NCBI GenBank assembly: GCA_963573315.1
Contig: OY752153.1
Location: forward strand, 124,001 to 188,000
From: Entomortierella parvispora
Taxonomy: Eukaryota > Mortierellomycota > Mortierellomycetes > Mortierellales > Mortierellaceae
Length of the DNA stretch: 64,000 nt
Direction of reading: 5' to 3'
Shown here: in pieces, positions 12,101 to 21,900 of the stretch
Numbering within the stretch: position 1 is the first letter of the stretch
Layout: every line of letters begins with the position of its first letter
Notes under the pieces: model-generated
What the model was told of the DNA's origin: nothing
The model's database searches: none
Seen by the model: only the letters and a program-made list of their open reading frames with translations
Made by a program: the position numbers and the translations under genes

Positions 12101-13108
12101 GGCGTTGCAGGAATCGCATACCATCCCACCGGTCAATATTTAGTCACGGCAGACTACGATGGATCCGTTCGGCAGTGGGTGGTAAAGACTGGTATTTCCC
12201 AGCTATTTGTTAACATTCCTCCCGGATCGACCAAAATATCCTACTCCTCGGATGGACACAGGCTGTCCGCTACGAATGGAGACGTGTGCGTTGTCTACGA
12301 CACATCAAATGACAAATGGAAATTAGTGAAGGAGATGGAGGGGGAAAGCATCGTTGTCTATTCCCCTTGTGGCACAGCGATGGCTCTTGGGACTTCCGAA
12401 GGCGAGGTGAAACTTCGGGGACTTCTTCCGAATGATGGTGGCGAAAGACTTTTGGAATGGCCCATTTCACCTATTCGAAAATTGGTTTTCTCTCCGAATG
12501 GGGGCTTGCTCATGTCATTGAGCGAGAGGGGCAGAGAGGTTTGGGTTTGGGATACAACTTGGCTGGGGGGCTCCAGAAAACTCAACCGTGAAGATTGTCG
12601 CGTTGCAGATGTGGCTTTCTCTCCCTGCGGTGAGGTTGTAGCCATTGCTTACAACTCAGACATCAGTCTTGTGGATGTAAAGACAGGGGAAGAGAGAGCT
12701 TCTCTAAAGGGCCACACCAACATTTATAGTATTGCCTGGTCGAACTGCGGTAGCAAGATGGTTGCCAGCAGTGGGGGCAATGTCGTGCTATGGAGGATTG
12801 ACACTGAGGGGTCGATGCTCAAAGGTTATGATGTGGGCGCAATACGGGATCTTCGCGGCCTCCATATGGCATGGAGTCCCTCTGCTCCTTTGGAACTTAC
12901 AGCCTCAGATGAGGATTCCGTTTGCGTTTGGAGGATTGAAGATGATGGTGGCACGACTCGGGCTTGCCTAATCTGGGGATCGTTTACTACCCGGTTGGCG
13001 GCGAAGGGTGCCGATATCACCAATGTAGTTGGATTGAACGAAACGAATCGAAGGTTGTTGGTGCAGAACGGCGCCATTGACGAGGCTGGATTGCAAAGCC
13101 ACGCGTAA
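9188..13108 (+). CDS. NLR-like STAND protein: NACHT, pentapeptide repeats, WD40 repeats
   Basis: Intronless, 1306 residues. Residues 1-110 are a family-specific N-terminus. The NTPase has Walker A GDSGAGKST at 122-130, Walker B LICDGYDE at about 192-199 and a sensor-like ISCRTQYL at 224-231, matching a NACHT-type STAND ATPase. Residues about 567-628 form pentapeptide repeats (FNGADLQGVRIPGADL, FRDADLTGTNLT). From about 660 to 1275 there are many WD40 repeats (LRTFKGHSDRVTSVTFSSDG, SGSFDRTARVW and others), a likely beta-propeller sensor. STAND proteins of this kind act as nucleotide-switched signalling hubs, and in fungi relatives control non-self recognition or cell death. No death-effector N-terminal domain is visible, so the output is unknown. 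The start has only short leader upstream. Confidence 0.88.
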   Translation: MAPVISSIRHDSTSDSMANSQLESRPSPALSVAEPCLRSLECSAKPIASTPSLFHGIDVDPNVEFAIAELLYQRTRGYNSSAVYIQLLSKHNIRASEDILVELQERARTFLGSKKEVLLILGDSGAGKSTFGMRLENELWTEYIPGGPVPLFIDLKTIDTLDKDMIHRHLDDLGLFTDEQIKDMRRSRQFVLICDGYDEHHKWTNLHTKNQFNKPRQWQAKMIISCRTQYLGPNYRNYFEPETPALANPNFSNESELFEEAVIVPYRSSQIQEYIELFVQAPKDIGCFSNEQEWNVRQYMDRLKNITHLIELATNPFMLRMILEVLPRIAETTTKMTRIDLYDRFVEVHFESERQRLLKQQHSGKMDDGVLSAFKSLNSDELFDLGLDFSKRLSHHIFKEQEGVNSVTYSVVQDSGSWKDAFFSLDDQVRLLRQSAQLVCRENNEDARRLIRYNVRPHRKQNSYEFSHRSMLEYFYSCLIFDPRGNGPQLDLATCLDSTDCPLLVINHPIGQTNIVSESSIVHFLAERVHQSEEFKAQLQNITLLSKIEAKTSTASANAISVLVRADVHFNGADLQGVRIPGADLTEGQFDHTRFRDADLTGTNLTRTWLRQADFACTRMENVLFGEKPYEKVPGLFSFAISFDREKMATGLRNGDINVHGSPDWRLLRTFKGHSDRVTSVTFSSDGERIASGSFDRTARVWCVRTGDCVHMFKGHSHWVTCVLFSPDGRQLAVEYHRNTIHIWNTQTGTSGPTVNAHALYQVRIEGRHLILDVEEDGQIRWDIASGSISRVRGYPNFMTSIAWSPSGHQLAFGGRRSSIKLWTVATNKFRTLSHDYYDDALSVAFEFSANGTRLVTGRANRLYLWDLEVKGDRVIVMENHASRVDAAVFSRDGCCVASCSVDQTVRLWDAQSGACVATMNGHTARTIGVAFLNEKELVSGGTDGSVRFRQLGHETKSKWVESSGQRIKRRGVAGIAYHPTGQYLVTADYDGSVRQWVVKTGISQLFVNIPPGSTKISYSSDGHRLSATNGDVCVVYDTSNDKWKLVKEMEGESIVVYSPCGTAMALGTSEGEVKLRGLLPNDGGERLLEWPISPIRKLVFSPNGGLLMSLSERGREVWVWDTTWLGGSRKLNREDCRVADVAFSPCGEVVAIAYNSDISLVDVKTGEERASLKGHTNIYSIAWSNCGSKMVASSGGNVVLWRIDTEGSMLKGYDVGAIRDLRGLHMAWSPSAPLELTASDEDSVCVWRIEDDGGTTRACLIWGSFTTRLAAKGADITNVVGLNETNRRLLVQNGAIDEAGLQSHA

Positions 13109-13344
13109 GAAAATCATCTCAGTTTATTAACAACGGTGTGTATTGTCTCCAAATAAACATTCAGAACCTTTCGCAGATGGATGAGAATATGCGTGGGTAT
13201 TTCCTCCGTTTTTACCCAGACTCTGGTGTTGCATTACGAATGCTGGCTTGACCTATCACGCGTTTGTAGGACCTCGGACTTAAGATTCGCAACGCCCATC
13301 ATATGTACTGGGAACTTGCAGAATGGTGCTAAAGCCCATCAATA

Positions 13345-13660
13345 CCGCGCCTATATACCATCATTGTGAAGGACAGAAAAACTTGCATGCTCCTCAAGAT
13401 GACTGTCGAGTTCCTTCAAGTATTGAGACACTATCCTTGAGAAGCCGAGTATGAGTCGGGGTGAATCCTTAGGTCGGTCCTTGGTACCATATAATAGTCG
13501 TATTACCCATCCCGGTGGGCACCTTTTGTTGCAAGTCAGACATGACACCTTCTATTAAAAAGGACAGCGACACCAAAGTAACAGTGATGAGTAAAAACGT
13601 AGACCAAAGAGGTACAGCATGGACGTCAGTTACACTAACCTCGACGTTTCTGTGCAAGAA
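13345..13660 (-). pseudogene. Decayed fragment of the C2H2 zinc-finger family
   Basis: On the minus strand, CLTCNK is followed by YLKELDSHLEEHASF and LHNDG, which align with CSTCQK, LQEFDDHLEEHTN and VHNDG of the intact gene at 16320. The finger is interrupted by unrelated sequence and the reading frame is short. It lies in the opposite orientation to the intact gene. Confidence 0.55.
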
Positions 13661-14290
13661 ATATTAGCTCTTGTTCTGCGCCGGCTAAGTTTTTGGAAGA
13701 GTTCTCGAGGGATGTCGTATCACTCTCTGTGACTACTCAGTGATCACGGTAGTAGGCATCCAAGTCTCTCCGAACATCGACGAAGGGAGATTCGCAGTAC
13801 TCGTTAGGGGCAAGGTTGCAGGATTCGGATCCAACCATCCCGTTCCTACTGCAACCTTTTGGAATCTTCGCGTTTTGTCCGAAGCTCGTTATTAATACTA
13901 CTCGCTTGGAATAAATTGGAGATCCCCTTTGTAGGTCTAGGAAATATATCCCGAGCCTGGTCGTTCTCGTGTCTACAAAGCTTTCCAGCTCCTATTTTTT
14001 GGTGCTTCTCAAGCATCCTGGATACTAAAAGTGGACAAAACAAAAAGGAAAAAAAAAAAAAAAAGAGGGATCAGATGGCATTATTAGGATTACCGTAGTC
14101 AACATTAGGTAGTTGTTCTTCCAGTGAGCTCAGTGTTCATTACAACCAACCATAATGGTATTTTCTCCGAGACGTTAAGCATCTGAATGAGGTAATTACA
14201 AAACATGGAACGAGGGACATCGAACGAGAAGACTTCAACGTATTTTGCCACACAAGACGAATTACCTTCGGCCATAATTACGTCACCGAA

Positions 14291-14779
14291 ATGCATGAAG
14301 CATTGCATTTGAAGAAGCATGCAGGAAGAGGCAAATCGACACTTCATCTCTACACCCCACCATCTCGAACTCCGCTGTCTTTTTGCACTTCATGGAGACG
14401 ACATTTTCGACATGGTAACCAGCTCGGGAATATGTGGACAGTGACCTCTTTAGGTTCAAGAGTACGCCAGATCGACGCTTGCGCAGGAGATATGGTGGTC
14501 ATTATCGGAGATATTGATGCCGCTGTTTTGTCCACAGAATTGTCAACACGGTCGGATGACTTCACGGAGGCAGGGCACGGTTTTGCTGTTGTGTCTACTT
14601 TCCCCTCCGAAGACGACATCGAACTGATCCTACCCTCCGCCAGCAACAAGAGCAACTTCGATTATGTTCTTGGCGACAATGATTTTCCGAAGGCCTTGCT
14701 ACAACTTCCCTTGGACTTTTCTTCTGTCAATCCTACTACTCTTGTCGCAACATCGGGGCAGCTCCACACACAAATTTAG
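14291..14779 (+). CDS. Hypothetical protein, 162 codons
   Basis: Open frame with acidic and Ser/Thr-rich stretches (GDMVVIIGDIDAAVLSTEL, FPSEDDIELILPSASNK). No signal peptide, membrane segment or known domain recognised. No clear promoter or splice signals decide its ends. It lies between two decayed zinc-finger fragments, so it may itself be a remnant. Not recognised. Confidence 0.25.
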   Translation: MHEALHLKKHAGRGKSTLHLYTPPSRTPLSFCTSWRRHFRHGNQLGNMWTVTSLGSRVRQIDACAGDMVVIIGDIDAAVLSTELSTRSDDFTEAGHGFAVVSTFPSEDDIELILPSASNKSNFDYVLGDNDFPKALLQLPLDFSSVNPTTLVATSGQLHTQI

Positions 14780-15089
14780 TCAAATTTTATAGTCTTCAAG
14801 TCTCAGGAAAATGGTAAGAAAAACATGTTCCTTTTTTTCTTGCTTGATTCTTGGTTCATATTCTCACAAGCGCGTTCCTACTCTCTTGAATCAGGGACGT
14901 TTGATAATGCCTGCGACGTGGCAGCTTGGTAAGCGATGCTCAATCTTCAGTTTTTACATGTTTGAAAAAATTGCTGTTTAGAGCCATAACAGCGTTACTT
15001 TTTTTACTCTCTTTGAATATAACAGATAGAGGCACAAATGGAAACGGAGCCATTGAGGTATGACCTGGACGACGACTATTCAATGTTCA

Positions 15090-15560
15090 TATAGAATATC
15101 TAATGGCGAATACCAGCGACGACCAAAATACACGCAACTGTTACTGTGCACAGGAACCGTGCTCTCAGATTTGTTATCGACCTTAATGATGACACCAACG
15201 ATCGAACTGAGAATCCAACCCCATATTCAGGCTCGGATTGTCAAGGTTAGCATCTCAACATTTGAAGGAGTTCGACAATCGTCTTGAAGAGCATACAAGT
15301 GTCTTCTATCCTTCACAATGATGGTCAAGATATATCTAATGAAGAGGACTCACTCGGTTTGAACGTTGACTTCGCGGGCCATTACCTAAATGAGCAATCC
15401 TATAGAGGCTTCGCTTTACCAAGCAAGCCTCGGTCAAAGATCCGATGCATCGTATTAAAGGCCGAAGGGTTTGATGAAAGCCCGGCCGAGATGTCCACAT
15501 AAATCGAGCCAAATCCATCTGGAATCTAAAAACTGTCGCCACCGTTGTCACGCCCGGAAA
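15090..15560 (+). pseudogene. Decayed copy of the C2H2 zinc-finger gene
   Basis: Nucleotide-level matches to the intact gene at 16320 run in order across several frames. CATTTGAAGGAGTTCGACAA (from about 15259) matches the third-finger helix region. CTTCACAATGATGG follows it. A stretch ending near 15540 (AAACTGTCGCCACCGTTGTC) matches the TVTTVV region. Frameshifts and lost segments separate these blocks, so no long protein is possible. Same orientation as the intact copy, about 1 kb upstream of it. Confidence 0.6.
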
Positions 15561-15651
15561 ACGATAGTATTTTTAGCGTTCAAATAAAGCATTTTTTAAT
15601 CTTACAACTCACCTTTGATCTACTTGTTTTTTTTTGAGGCCCACGTTCTTC

Positions 15652-15673
15652 GGGGGGGGGGGGGGGGGGGGGG
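15652..15673 (+). repeat. Homopolymer G tract (22 G)
   Basis: Uninterrupted run of G, directly visible. The exact length may be unreliable in sequencing. Confidence 0.8.
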
Positions 15674-16319
15674 TGGATAGGGTGTGTTATAACGTGTGTT
15701 CTTGCAGGGTTGTCGTTTTTTGTCAGCTCACCTCATTGCTTACAAACGAGTACAACAGAACTTTTTTTGCCGTTGGCTGTACGCACCTCCAGAAAAGCGG
15801 CCATTGACGTCTCGCAGGGTGTTAAAGGATTATAGCAGCAGTGATTGAGTGAAAAAACTAATCCCAAGGACAACACGACTTCTGGAGAATCGCTCAAGCC
15901 TTCAGAGTTGCTGACCGGTCTGGAGTAATTCAACAGAAAAGGCAGGGCTTTAAAAGCTGCAGGTCAAAACCAGAAATTAGAGTGAACTTGGAAAAAGTTA
16001 TGCACCTCTGAACAACTGAGGGCCTTCCTGCTTCGGGTGAACGATGTTTGTTGATGAGTCGGGAGGAAACGGTTGAGTACGACAGTCATTTGTTGTTAAA
16101 GGGAAATAGAACAAGCGCAGCAGTTTACTCTCTGCATTGTGGCACGGACCTCCAACCTTTCTTCATGACGAGGCGTTTGCCACCATTCTTCTTTCTTGTA
16201 AACTCCCACTTTCGTTCCTTCCTCCATTCGTGCCTAAACTTCCTTCCTTCTGCCTTTTGTACCCCACACTCCTTCTCTCACTCTACACTCTTATTCTTCA
16301 AACATACCCCTCCAACAAA

Positions 16320-17705
16320 ATGTCCCTGCATTGTGAATATTGCCCCGGAAGCACCAAGTGCTATAAAACTCCTAAGTCTCTGCAGACTCACATCGAGCAG
16401 GCGCACGACGGAGGGAATCGAGTAGGACCTCTCAAGTGTACATTTGAAGGCTGTACGTCTGAGTATCTCTCTAGGCCAAAGTATCTGCTGCACCTCTCCT
16501 CGCACAGAAACAACGACAGCACACTGGTCAATCTCAGGAACGAAAATAATGATGAATCCGAGGCTATATCTCAATATTTGTGCTCGACTTGCCAAAAGGT
16601 CTCTCGGTCTTTGCAAGAATTTGATGATCATCTAGAAGAGCATACCAATGTTGTTGTTCACAATGATGGTAAAGAAATGTCGGCAAATGAGAATGATGTT
16701 ATCGCATTGACTTCGCTGCACACTGAGATGACAGGCGTCATCAAGAACAAAGAGATGGCAGAGTTACTGTTGACTTGGGTCGAACCAAGTGTTTGTATCC
16801 ACCGAAGTGGCGAGCAGAGCATGGCAATGCTGACGCCGTCCTGCGCCAAGCGCCTGCAGGAAGATCCTATCGTGCAAGTCCTTCCGGTGAAACGCAGGGC
16901 CAAAGGCGCCGAGGACACGCTCTGCGACTTAAAGGTGGCGTTAGCGGGCAATCGCTTGAAAGACCTGGTAGACGAGGAGCACTACGATCCAATGGAACCT
17001 TCGATTTTCCTAGCAGACTTTGGCGAAAAACATGATGAGATAGCTCAGTCATTTGCAGGGGCGCTTCTGCAGTCCACAACCACAGTGATCCTCGTATTAA
17101 AGGGCGAGGCTTATGGTAGAAGCCCAACCGAAGACGTCCATGGGATCGATCTAGCAAAACCGACCTGGGACTTAAAAACAGTCACCACCGTTGTCCACGA
17201 CAACGCCCGGAAGATGATGGTGGGGACGCTCTCCTACAACATCTTAGTAACCTCTTCAATAGATCTTATGACAGGTGCGGTGTCAGTTGGGGCCAGCTCC
17301 ACCCTACATGCCTCTAGTAACATGAGGATATGGTGTAGGAAGGATAAGGCCCTAAATCCTTTGGTAGAACGGCAACTCCGCTCAAAGTTTGATGACGCTG
17401 GTACGTTTCTGAAATGCGCCTCTGTCTTTTACCTCTTTTCTGCATGGCAATGCCGCCCTGTGACCATCTTCAGACTACTAGACCACTACCAAACAAAGCG
17501 TCAATCTGGGACAAAAGCAGTTGCAAAACTATTTCACGAGGTCTCAAAGACTCGGACTATTTCTAAAGGCAACATCGAGAATGCATTGGCAGATATTACT
17601 GAGGACACTGTAATTTTCTCGACGCTAAAAACAATTTTAGAAATGTACAAGAAGGACGAGCAGGAACGAAAATTGCTTAGAGATCAGACATTAAGAGTTT
17701 GCTGA
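16320..17705 (+). CDS. C2H2 zinc-finger protein, probably truncated by a late frameshift
   Basis: 461 residues as read. Three zinc-finger-like units: C5/C8...H24/H29, C40/C45...H58/H62 and C88/C91...H104/H108, the last two with classical C2H2 spacing. The remaining approx. 350 residues form an unrecognised domain. C2H2 fingers usually bind nucleic acid, so a nuclear role is inferred. The start is the ATG right after a pyrimidine-rich leader and directly before finger 1. Near 17690 the frame ends in TGA, but another frame continues to a stop at 17837-17839 with plausible coding (KSLLRVLADSVCGSIRKLNE, then VVAPAIKSRSEELLQAAW). A 1-nt deletion or assembly error may therefore have removed about 45 C-terminal residues. 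No intron signals explain the switch. Confidence 0.7.
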   Translation: MSLHCEYCPGSTKCYKTPKSLQTHIEQAHDGGNRVGPLKCTFEGCTSEYLSRPKYLLHLSSHRNNDSTLVNLRNENNDESEAISQYLCSTCQKVSRSLQEFDDHLEEHTNVVVHNDGKEMSANENDVIALTSLHTEMTGVIKNKEMAELLLTWVEPSVCIHRSGEQSMAMLTPSCAKRLQEDPIVQVLPVKRRAKGAEDTLCDLKVALAGNRLKDLVDEEHYDPMEPSIFLADFGEKHDEIAQSFAGALLQSTTTVILVLKGEAYGRSPTEDVHGIDLAKPTWDLKTVTTVVHDNARKMMVGTLSYNILVTSSIDLMTGAVSVGASSTLHASSNMRIWCRKDKALNPLVERQLRSKFDDAGTFLKCASVFYLFSAWQCRPVTIFRLLDHYQTKRQSGTKAVAKLFHEVSKTRTISKGNIENALADITEDTVIFSTLKTILEMYKKDEQERKLLRDQTLRVC

Positions 17706-17839
17706 GAGTTCTGGCTGATTCCGTTTGTGGCTCAATCAGAAAACTAAACGAAGAGGTTGTTGCCCCTGCTATCAAAAGCCGATCAGAGGAGTTGCTTCAG
17801 GCAGCGTGGACGCGCGCTCATCAAAAGGAATTTCTGTGA
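17706..17839 (+). pseudogene. Out-of-frame C-terminal extension of the zinc-finger gene
   Basis: Continues the 16320 gene in the +2 frame, beginning a few codons before its stop and ending in TGA at 17837-17839. The composition is helix-like and charged, unlike random sequence. It ends about 40 bp before minisatellite array 1. Confidence 0.5.
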
Positions 17840-17879
17840 TATTTCCAATCAACGTAGCTTTACACATGATAATAAAATT

Positions 17880-18770
17880 GGTCCTCTTCATTTTTGGGTT
17901 GTCCCAGCCTGCATCCTTGTTTTTTAGGTGTCATTCTGTCCTGTGGACTGGTCCTTGTCATTTTGTGTTGTCATTCCGGATCCTCAGCCTGAATCCTTGC
18001 TTTTTGGGTGTCATTCCGTGTTGTGAACAGGTCCTTGTCATTTCTGTGTTGTCATTCCAGATCCCCAGCCTGAATCCTTGCTTTTTGGGTGTCATTCCGT
18101 GTTGTGAACTGGTCCTCTTCATTTTTGTGTTGTCATCCCGGATCCCCAGCCTACATCCTTGCTTTTTGGGTGTCATTCCGTGTTGTGAACTGGTCCTCTT
18201 CATTTTTCTGTTGTCATTCCGGATCCTCAGCCTGCATCCTTGCTTTTTGGGTGTCATTCCGTCCTGTGAACTGGTCCTCTTCATTTTTGAGTTGTCATTC
18301 CGGATCCTCAGCCTGCATCCTTGCTTTTTGGGCGTCATTCCGTGTTGTGAACAGGTCCTCTTCATTTTTGTGTTGTCATTCCGGATCCTCGGCCTGCATC
18401 CTTGCTTTTTGGGTGTCATTCCGTGTTGTGAACAGGTCCTTGTCATTTCTGTGTTGTCATTCCAGATCCCCAGCCTGCATCCTTGCTTTTTGGGTGTCAT
18501 TCCGTCTGGTGAACCGGTCCTCTTCATTTTTCTGTTGTCATTCCGGATCCCCAGCCTACATCCTTGCTTTTTGGGTGTCATTCCGTGTTGTGAACTGGTC
18601 CTCTTCATTTTTGTGTTGTCATTCCGGATCCTCGGCCTGCATCCTTGCTTTTTGGGTGTCATTCCGTGTTGTGAACAGGTCCTTGTCATTTTTGGGTTGT
18701 CATTCCGGATCCTTGGCCTGCTTCCTTACTTTTTGGGGATCATTCCGTTTTGTGAAGTGGTCCTTGATTT
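17880..18770 (+). repeat. 81-bp minisatellite, array 1 (about 11 copies)
   Basis: Head-to-tail copies of an 81-bp unit. Each unit begins GGTCCTCTTCATTTTT and contains TGTCATTCCG twice, then GTGAAC(T/A)GG at the junction. Copies differ by a few bases. The unit is a multiple of 3, so long frames stay open on both strands (350 codons on plus, 243 on minus); I treat these as spurious. Two more arrays of the same unit lie in this window, in the same orientation. Confidence 0.95.
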
Positions 18771-18997
18771 GAAATAAAATTATCCCAACCTCGGCAATAA
18801 ACGTAACCTGCACGGGCAAAGTCTCTCAATCAGTGGCGGAACTTCGCGATTCGGGGACAAAAAATTGAAGGGCACAATTGTTCTCACTTTAATGATGATT
18901 GCCTTCAACTACCTGTGAACTACGGATATGCCACCTGGCGTCCATCCATACTCTGTCCAAATCGTACCTGCTTCGTGCTTCATGGGCAGGTAACCGT

Positions 18998-21900
18998 TCA
19001 GATAGATCGCTTTCTCTTTGCCCCTGTTCGACCTCGTTTTCTTGGTTTTCCTCGAGAGCTCCCCGCGCCACTTTCAGAGGAGCACAAGTCTTCTTCCACC
19101 GAGTTGTCGCTACCTTCAGGTCTGCGCTTAATTGCAGTGTACAAATCGGTAATCTCGGAGGGAAATAAGCCCAGCCCTGTCTCTCCATCAATGATAGCAA
19201 AGAGCACATTCCATTCGGCTGTCTCAGTCGTAGTCTCCTGTAATTCGCGGACTGGAGGACCGTAATCATGGTTATCCCAATCTCTTTGTGATCCTGAGAC
19301 AACGGCTGGCAAGCACACAAGCATGCTCAAGAAAGTCTTTGAAGGACAATACTCATCCAGATTTGGAAGAATGTTCAGGATTTTGTCGGTAGAAATTGTC
19401 GTCCGAGCTTCCTGTACTTCCTTGGGACAAAATGACTGCACAAGTTTGGCTTGTACGAAAACAGGAAACTTGACCCCGTTCAGCTCTATGACGAATACAA
19501 TATCGGGTCCCGAGGGGGTCTTCGGAGGATAAAAAAAAGCCGACACTGGTATTTCGTCTCCATTCGCATCCCGTCTCATAGAGTCGTGGTAGAAGTGCGC
19601 ATCCATAAATTCCTTGATCGAAATCGTTGCAAAGCTTTGGCCCCATGCTTGTCCTGTCCAACCAATAACGCTGGCTTTGTAGTCAAACAGATCAGACGGA
19701 AAAACTGGCTTCCCAAAGTCAATAACCACATTATCGGGTTTCCGAGGCTTGTATGCCAGAGGGACTTTGAACATGATTCGCTTCAGCGGTTGGCCGTGAA
19801 TCATCTTGACAAGTGATAATGGTTGTTGTCGCTCGCTAAGGGTGCCGATAGCCTGATCGTCTGTGACCGAAGCGTACATCAGTCTGAAGTATTTGCAGAA
19901 CTCGGGGTCGTCATGCAATACGTAGTTGATGACACCTTGAATCACCCAGGGCTCAGTGACAGTCGTCTGCAAATCGCGATACCTCATTGAATAGTCGGTT
20001 TCGTACCGTAAGCGAGCAAAAGCTGCTTCAATATATATCGGTTTTTCGCCTGGCTTTGTCCAAGGAAGACCAAAACACGTCCACGAGAAGGCTGTTTCTC
20101 GAAGCGTAACCCTCATTTCCTCGAGTTCGGCTAACTTTTTATCTTCACCTAACTTGAAGAACATCCTGCGAATGTCGGCGATAATGTTTCCACGCTGCAC
20201 TACTCCGACTTCAGGGTTTGTCAAACTCGTTATCGTCTCGGCGACTGCGTCCATGGGGGGTACTCCGGCTAAGATTGACTCAACTGCTGATACGATAGGA
20301 CGTGGACGACCGCGCAGCTTCAGGTAGAGCAGATCGATGACCTTGTCAGTGAATATCGACCAAAACTTCTCTACCTCTGTATAGTCCAGGCACAAGCTGA
20401 CGTCCTTCAGGTACTCATAAATGTCCTCCCTCTGTTCAAGACCGGGGAAGTCTACAACGCGTGCATCCACATGTTCAAAACCATGCCCAGCTTGAGATGA
20501 GGATCCATGCGGGAACCCGATGTCTTCTCCACTAAGACCTGTCCCGCTAGTCACCAGACAGAAACCGGACTTGTACTGACTACCGGGCATTTCAAATGAC
20601 TCCTCCAGTGCGTTGGTAATCGGGGAGAGCATCGTGCGAGTAGATATCCCGTCTGATGATAGAAAGCTCCCATATTTGTCATCTGCAAGGACTTGCGCTT
20701 CGTCAAGGACCACAAGAACCTTTCCAGATAGCGTTCCAGAGAGCTCAGCAATTTTTTTTTGAACTTCCTTGAAATTCTTCTGAGTCTCTTCAAAAAGGTC
20801 CAACAGGTGTATGCGTTCTGACAGCCTTTCGTATGCTCTTGCTATTTCTCCAAAGATGTTGTTGAATATATCGTCATTAAATCCTGGAAACACGCCAGGA
20901 CAAACTTGGAATAACATTAGCCGCTCCGCGGATAGAGAGCCCCAGCTAGGATGTTCCGACATATGCTTCAAGATGAGGAGTCGAGAAAGAGACAAACACG
21001 CGGTCAAGCATCGCACTGCATCCCGATTTGAAAAATATCGCTTTTTTGCGGTTGCGGCGCGATAAGCCAACGCCTCCATGTCTCCTGCACCTCTGTCCGT
21101 TGAACTGGCGTTAAAGTAAATACCAGGAGTTCTAGACAGCATCTCGATGGCTGCTCGTGTCTTGCCTGAGCCACTAGCACCAAAGAACGCTAAAAAATTG
21201 AGATACTCGTGTTTTTGTATGAGCTCCAGGGCTTGAACAGACGTGTTCTTTTCTCGAGTTGGGTGGGTTCGAGTTGGATGAAGTAGATACAGGGCGGGAC
21301 GATTCTGGGAGTAATCGTTCGCTCTGTTTCGTACCCAGCGCTTTGGGAGACCTCGAAAGGCACAATTTTCGGCAAATGGGAGTTGAATCTCGTTCCGAAT
21401 AAACGCATCGATAAATGCAGCGACGTTCGTGTTTTCGACAAGCCACCCTCGCACTATGTCCGAGACCTGAGCTTGAACTGTGTTGTTGTAGTTAGTAGTG
21501 TGACCATAGTTCGGCAGCTAACAAAAATTGTATTTGATTATGAGCACTTACACAAAGAGAAGGCCAGTTCGGAATCCGAGACTGGCGGTGCCGAGTGGGG
21601 CACACCTAGACAATTTGGCGATAGCAGGTCGTTAGTACAAGGGGTAAGCCATAAACAATCGCAACCAGACGGCGTGAAGCTCGTCAAGAAACGATCCAGT
21701 GGAATGCGGTTCATGCAACAAAGGATCAGGAACAGGGGAAGCAAAGACGGAGAAATATACAATGCGGGTGGAGCACAGGGCCAAGCTGCGTCAATGCTGC
21801 GTCAATCTAAACATCACAACGACGTAAACACTGGACTCGTTAAAAGCACTCACCTAAATCATCAATTGACATTGGAGAGCCTACATATTATAAAAGAATG

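Larger units (their letters stand above)
13109..16319. other. Gene-poor interval with decayed zinc-finger family fragments
   Basis: 3.2 kb lacking an intact gene. It holds two degenerate relatives of the 16320 zinc-finger gene (listed separately), one unassigned reading frame at 14291-14779, and a 22-nt G run. An A-rich run lies near 14050. Confidence 0.5.

Noticed and set aside
17880..18770. CRISPR-like array
   Set aside because: The units are contiguous near-identical copies without unique spacers, in a eukaryotic genome.
17725..18777. Long plus-strand frame (350 codons) over array 1, and similar frames over arrays 2 and 3
   Set aside because: They arise because the 81-bp unit is a multiple of three; the frames are open on both strands and show no start context or domain. 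Kept only as a finding, not as genes.
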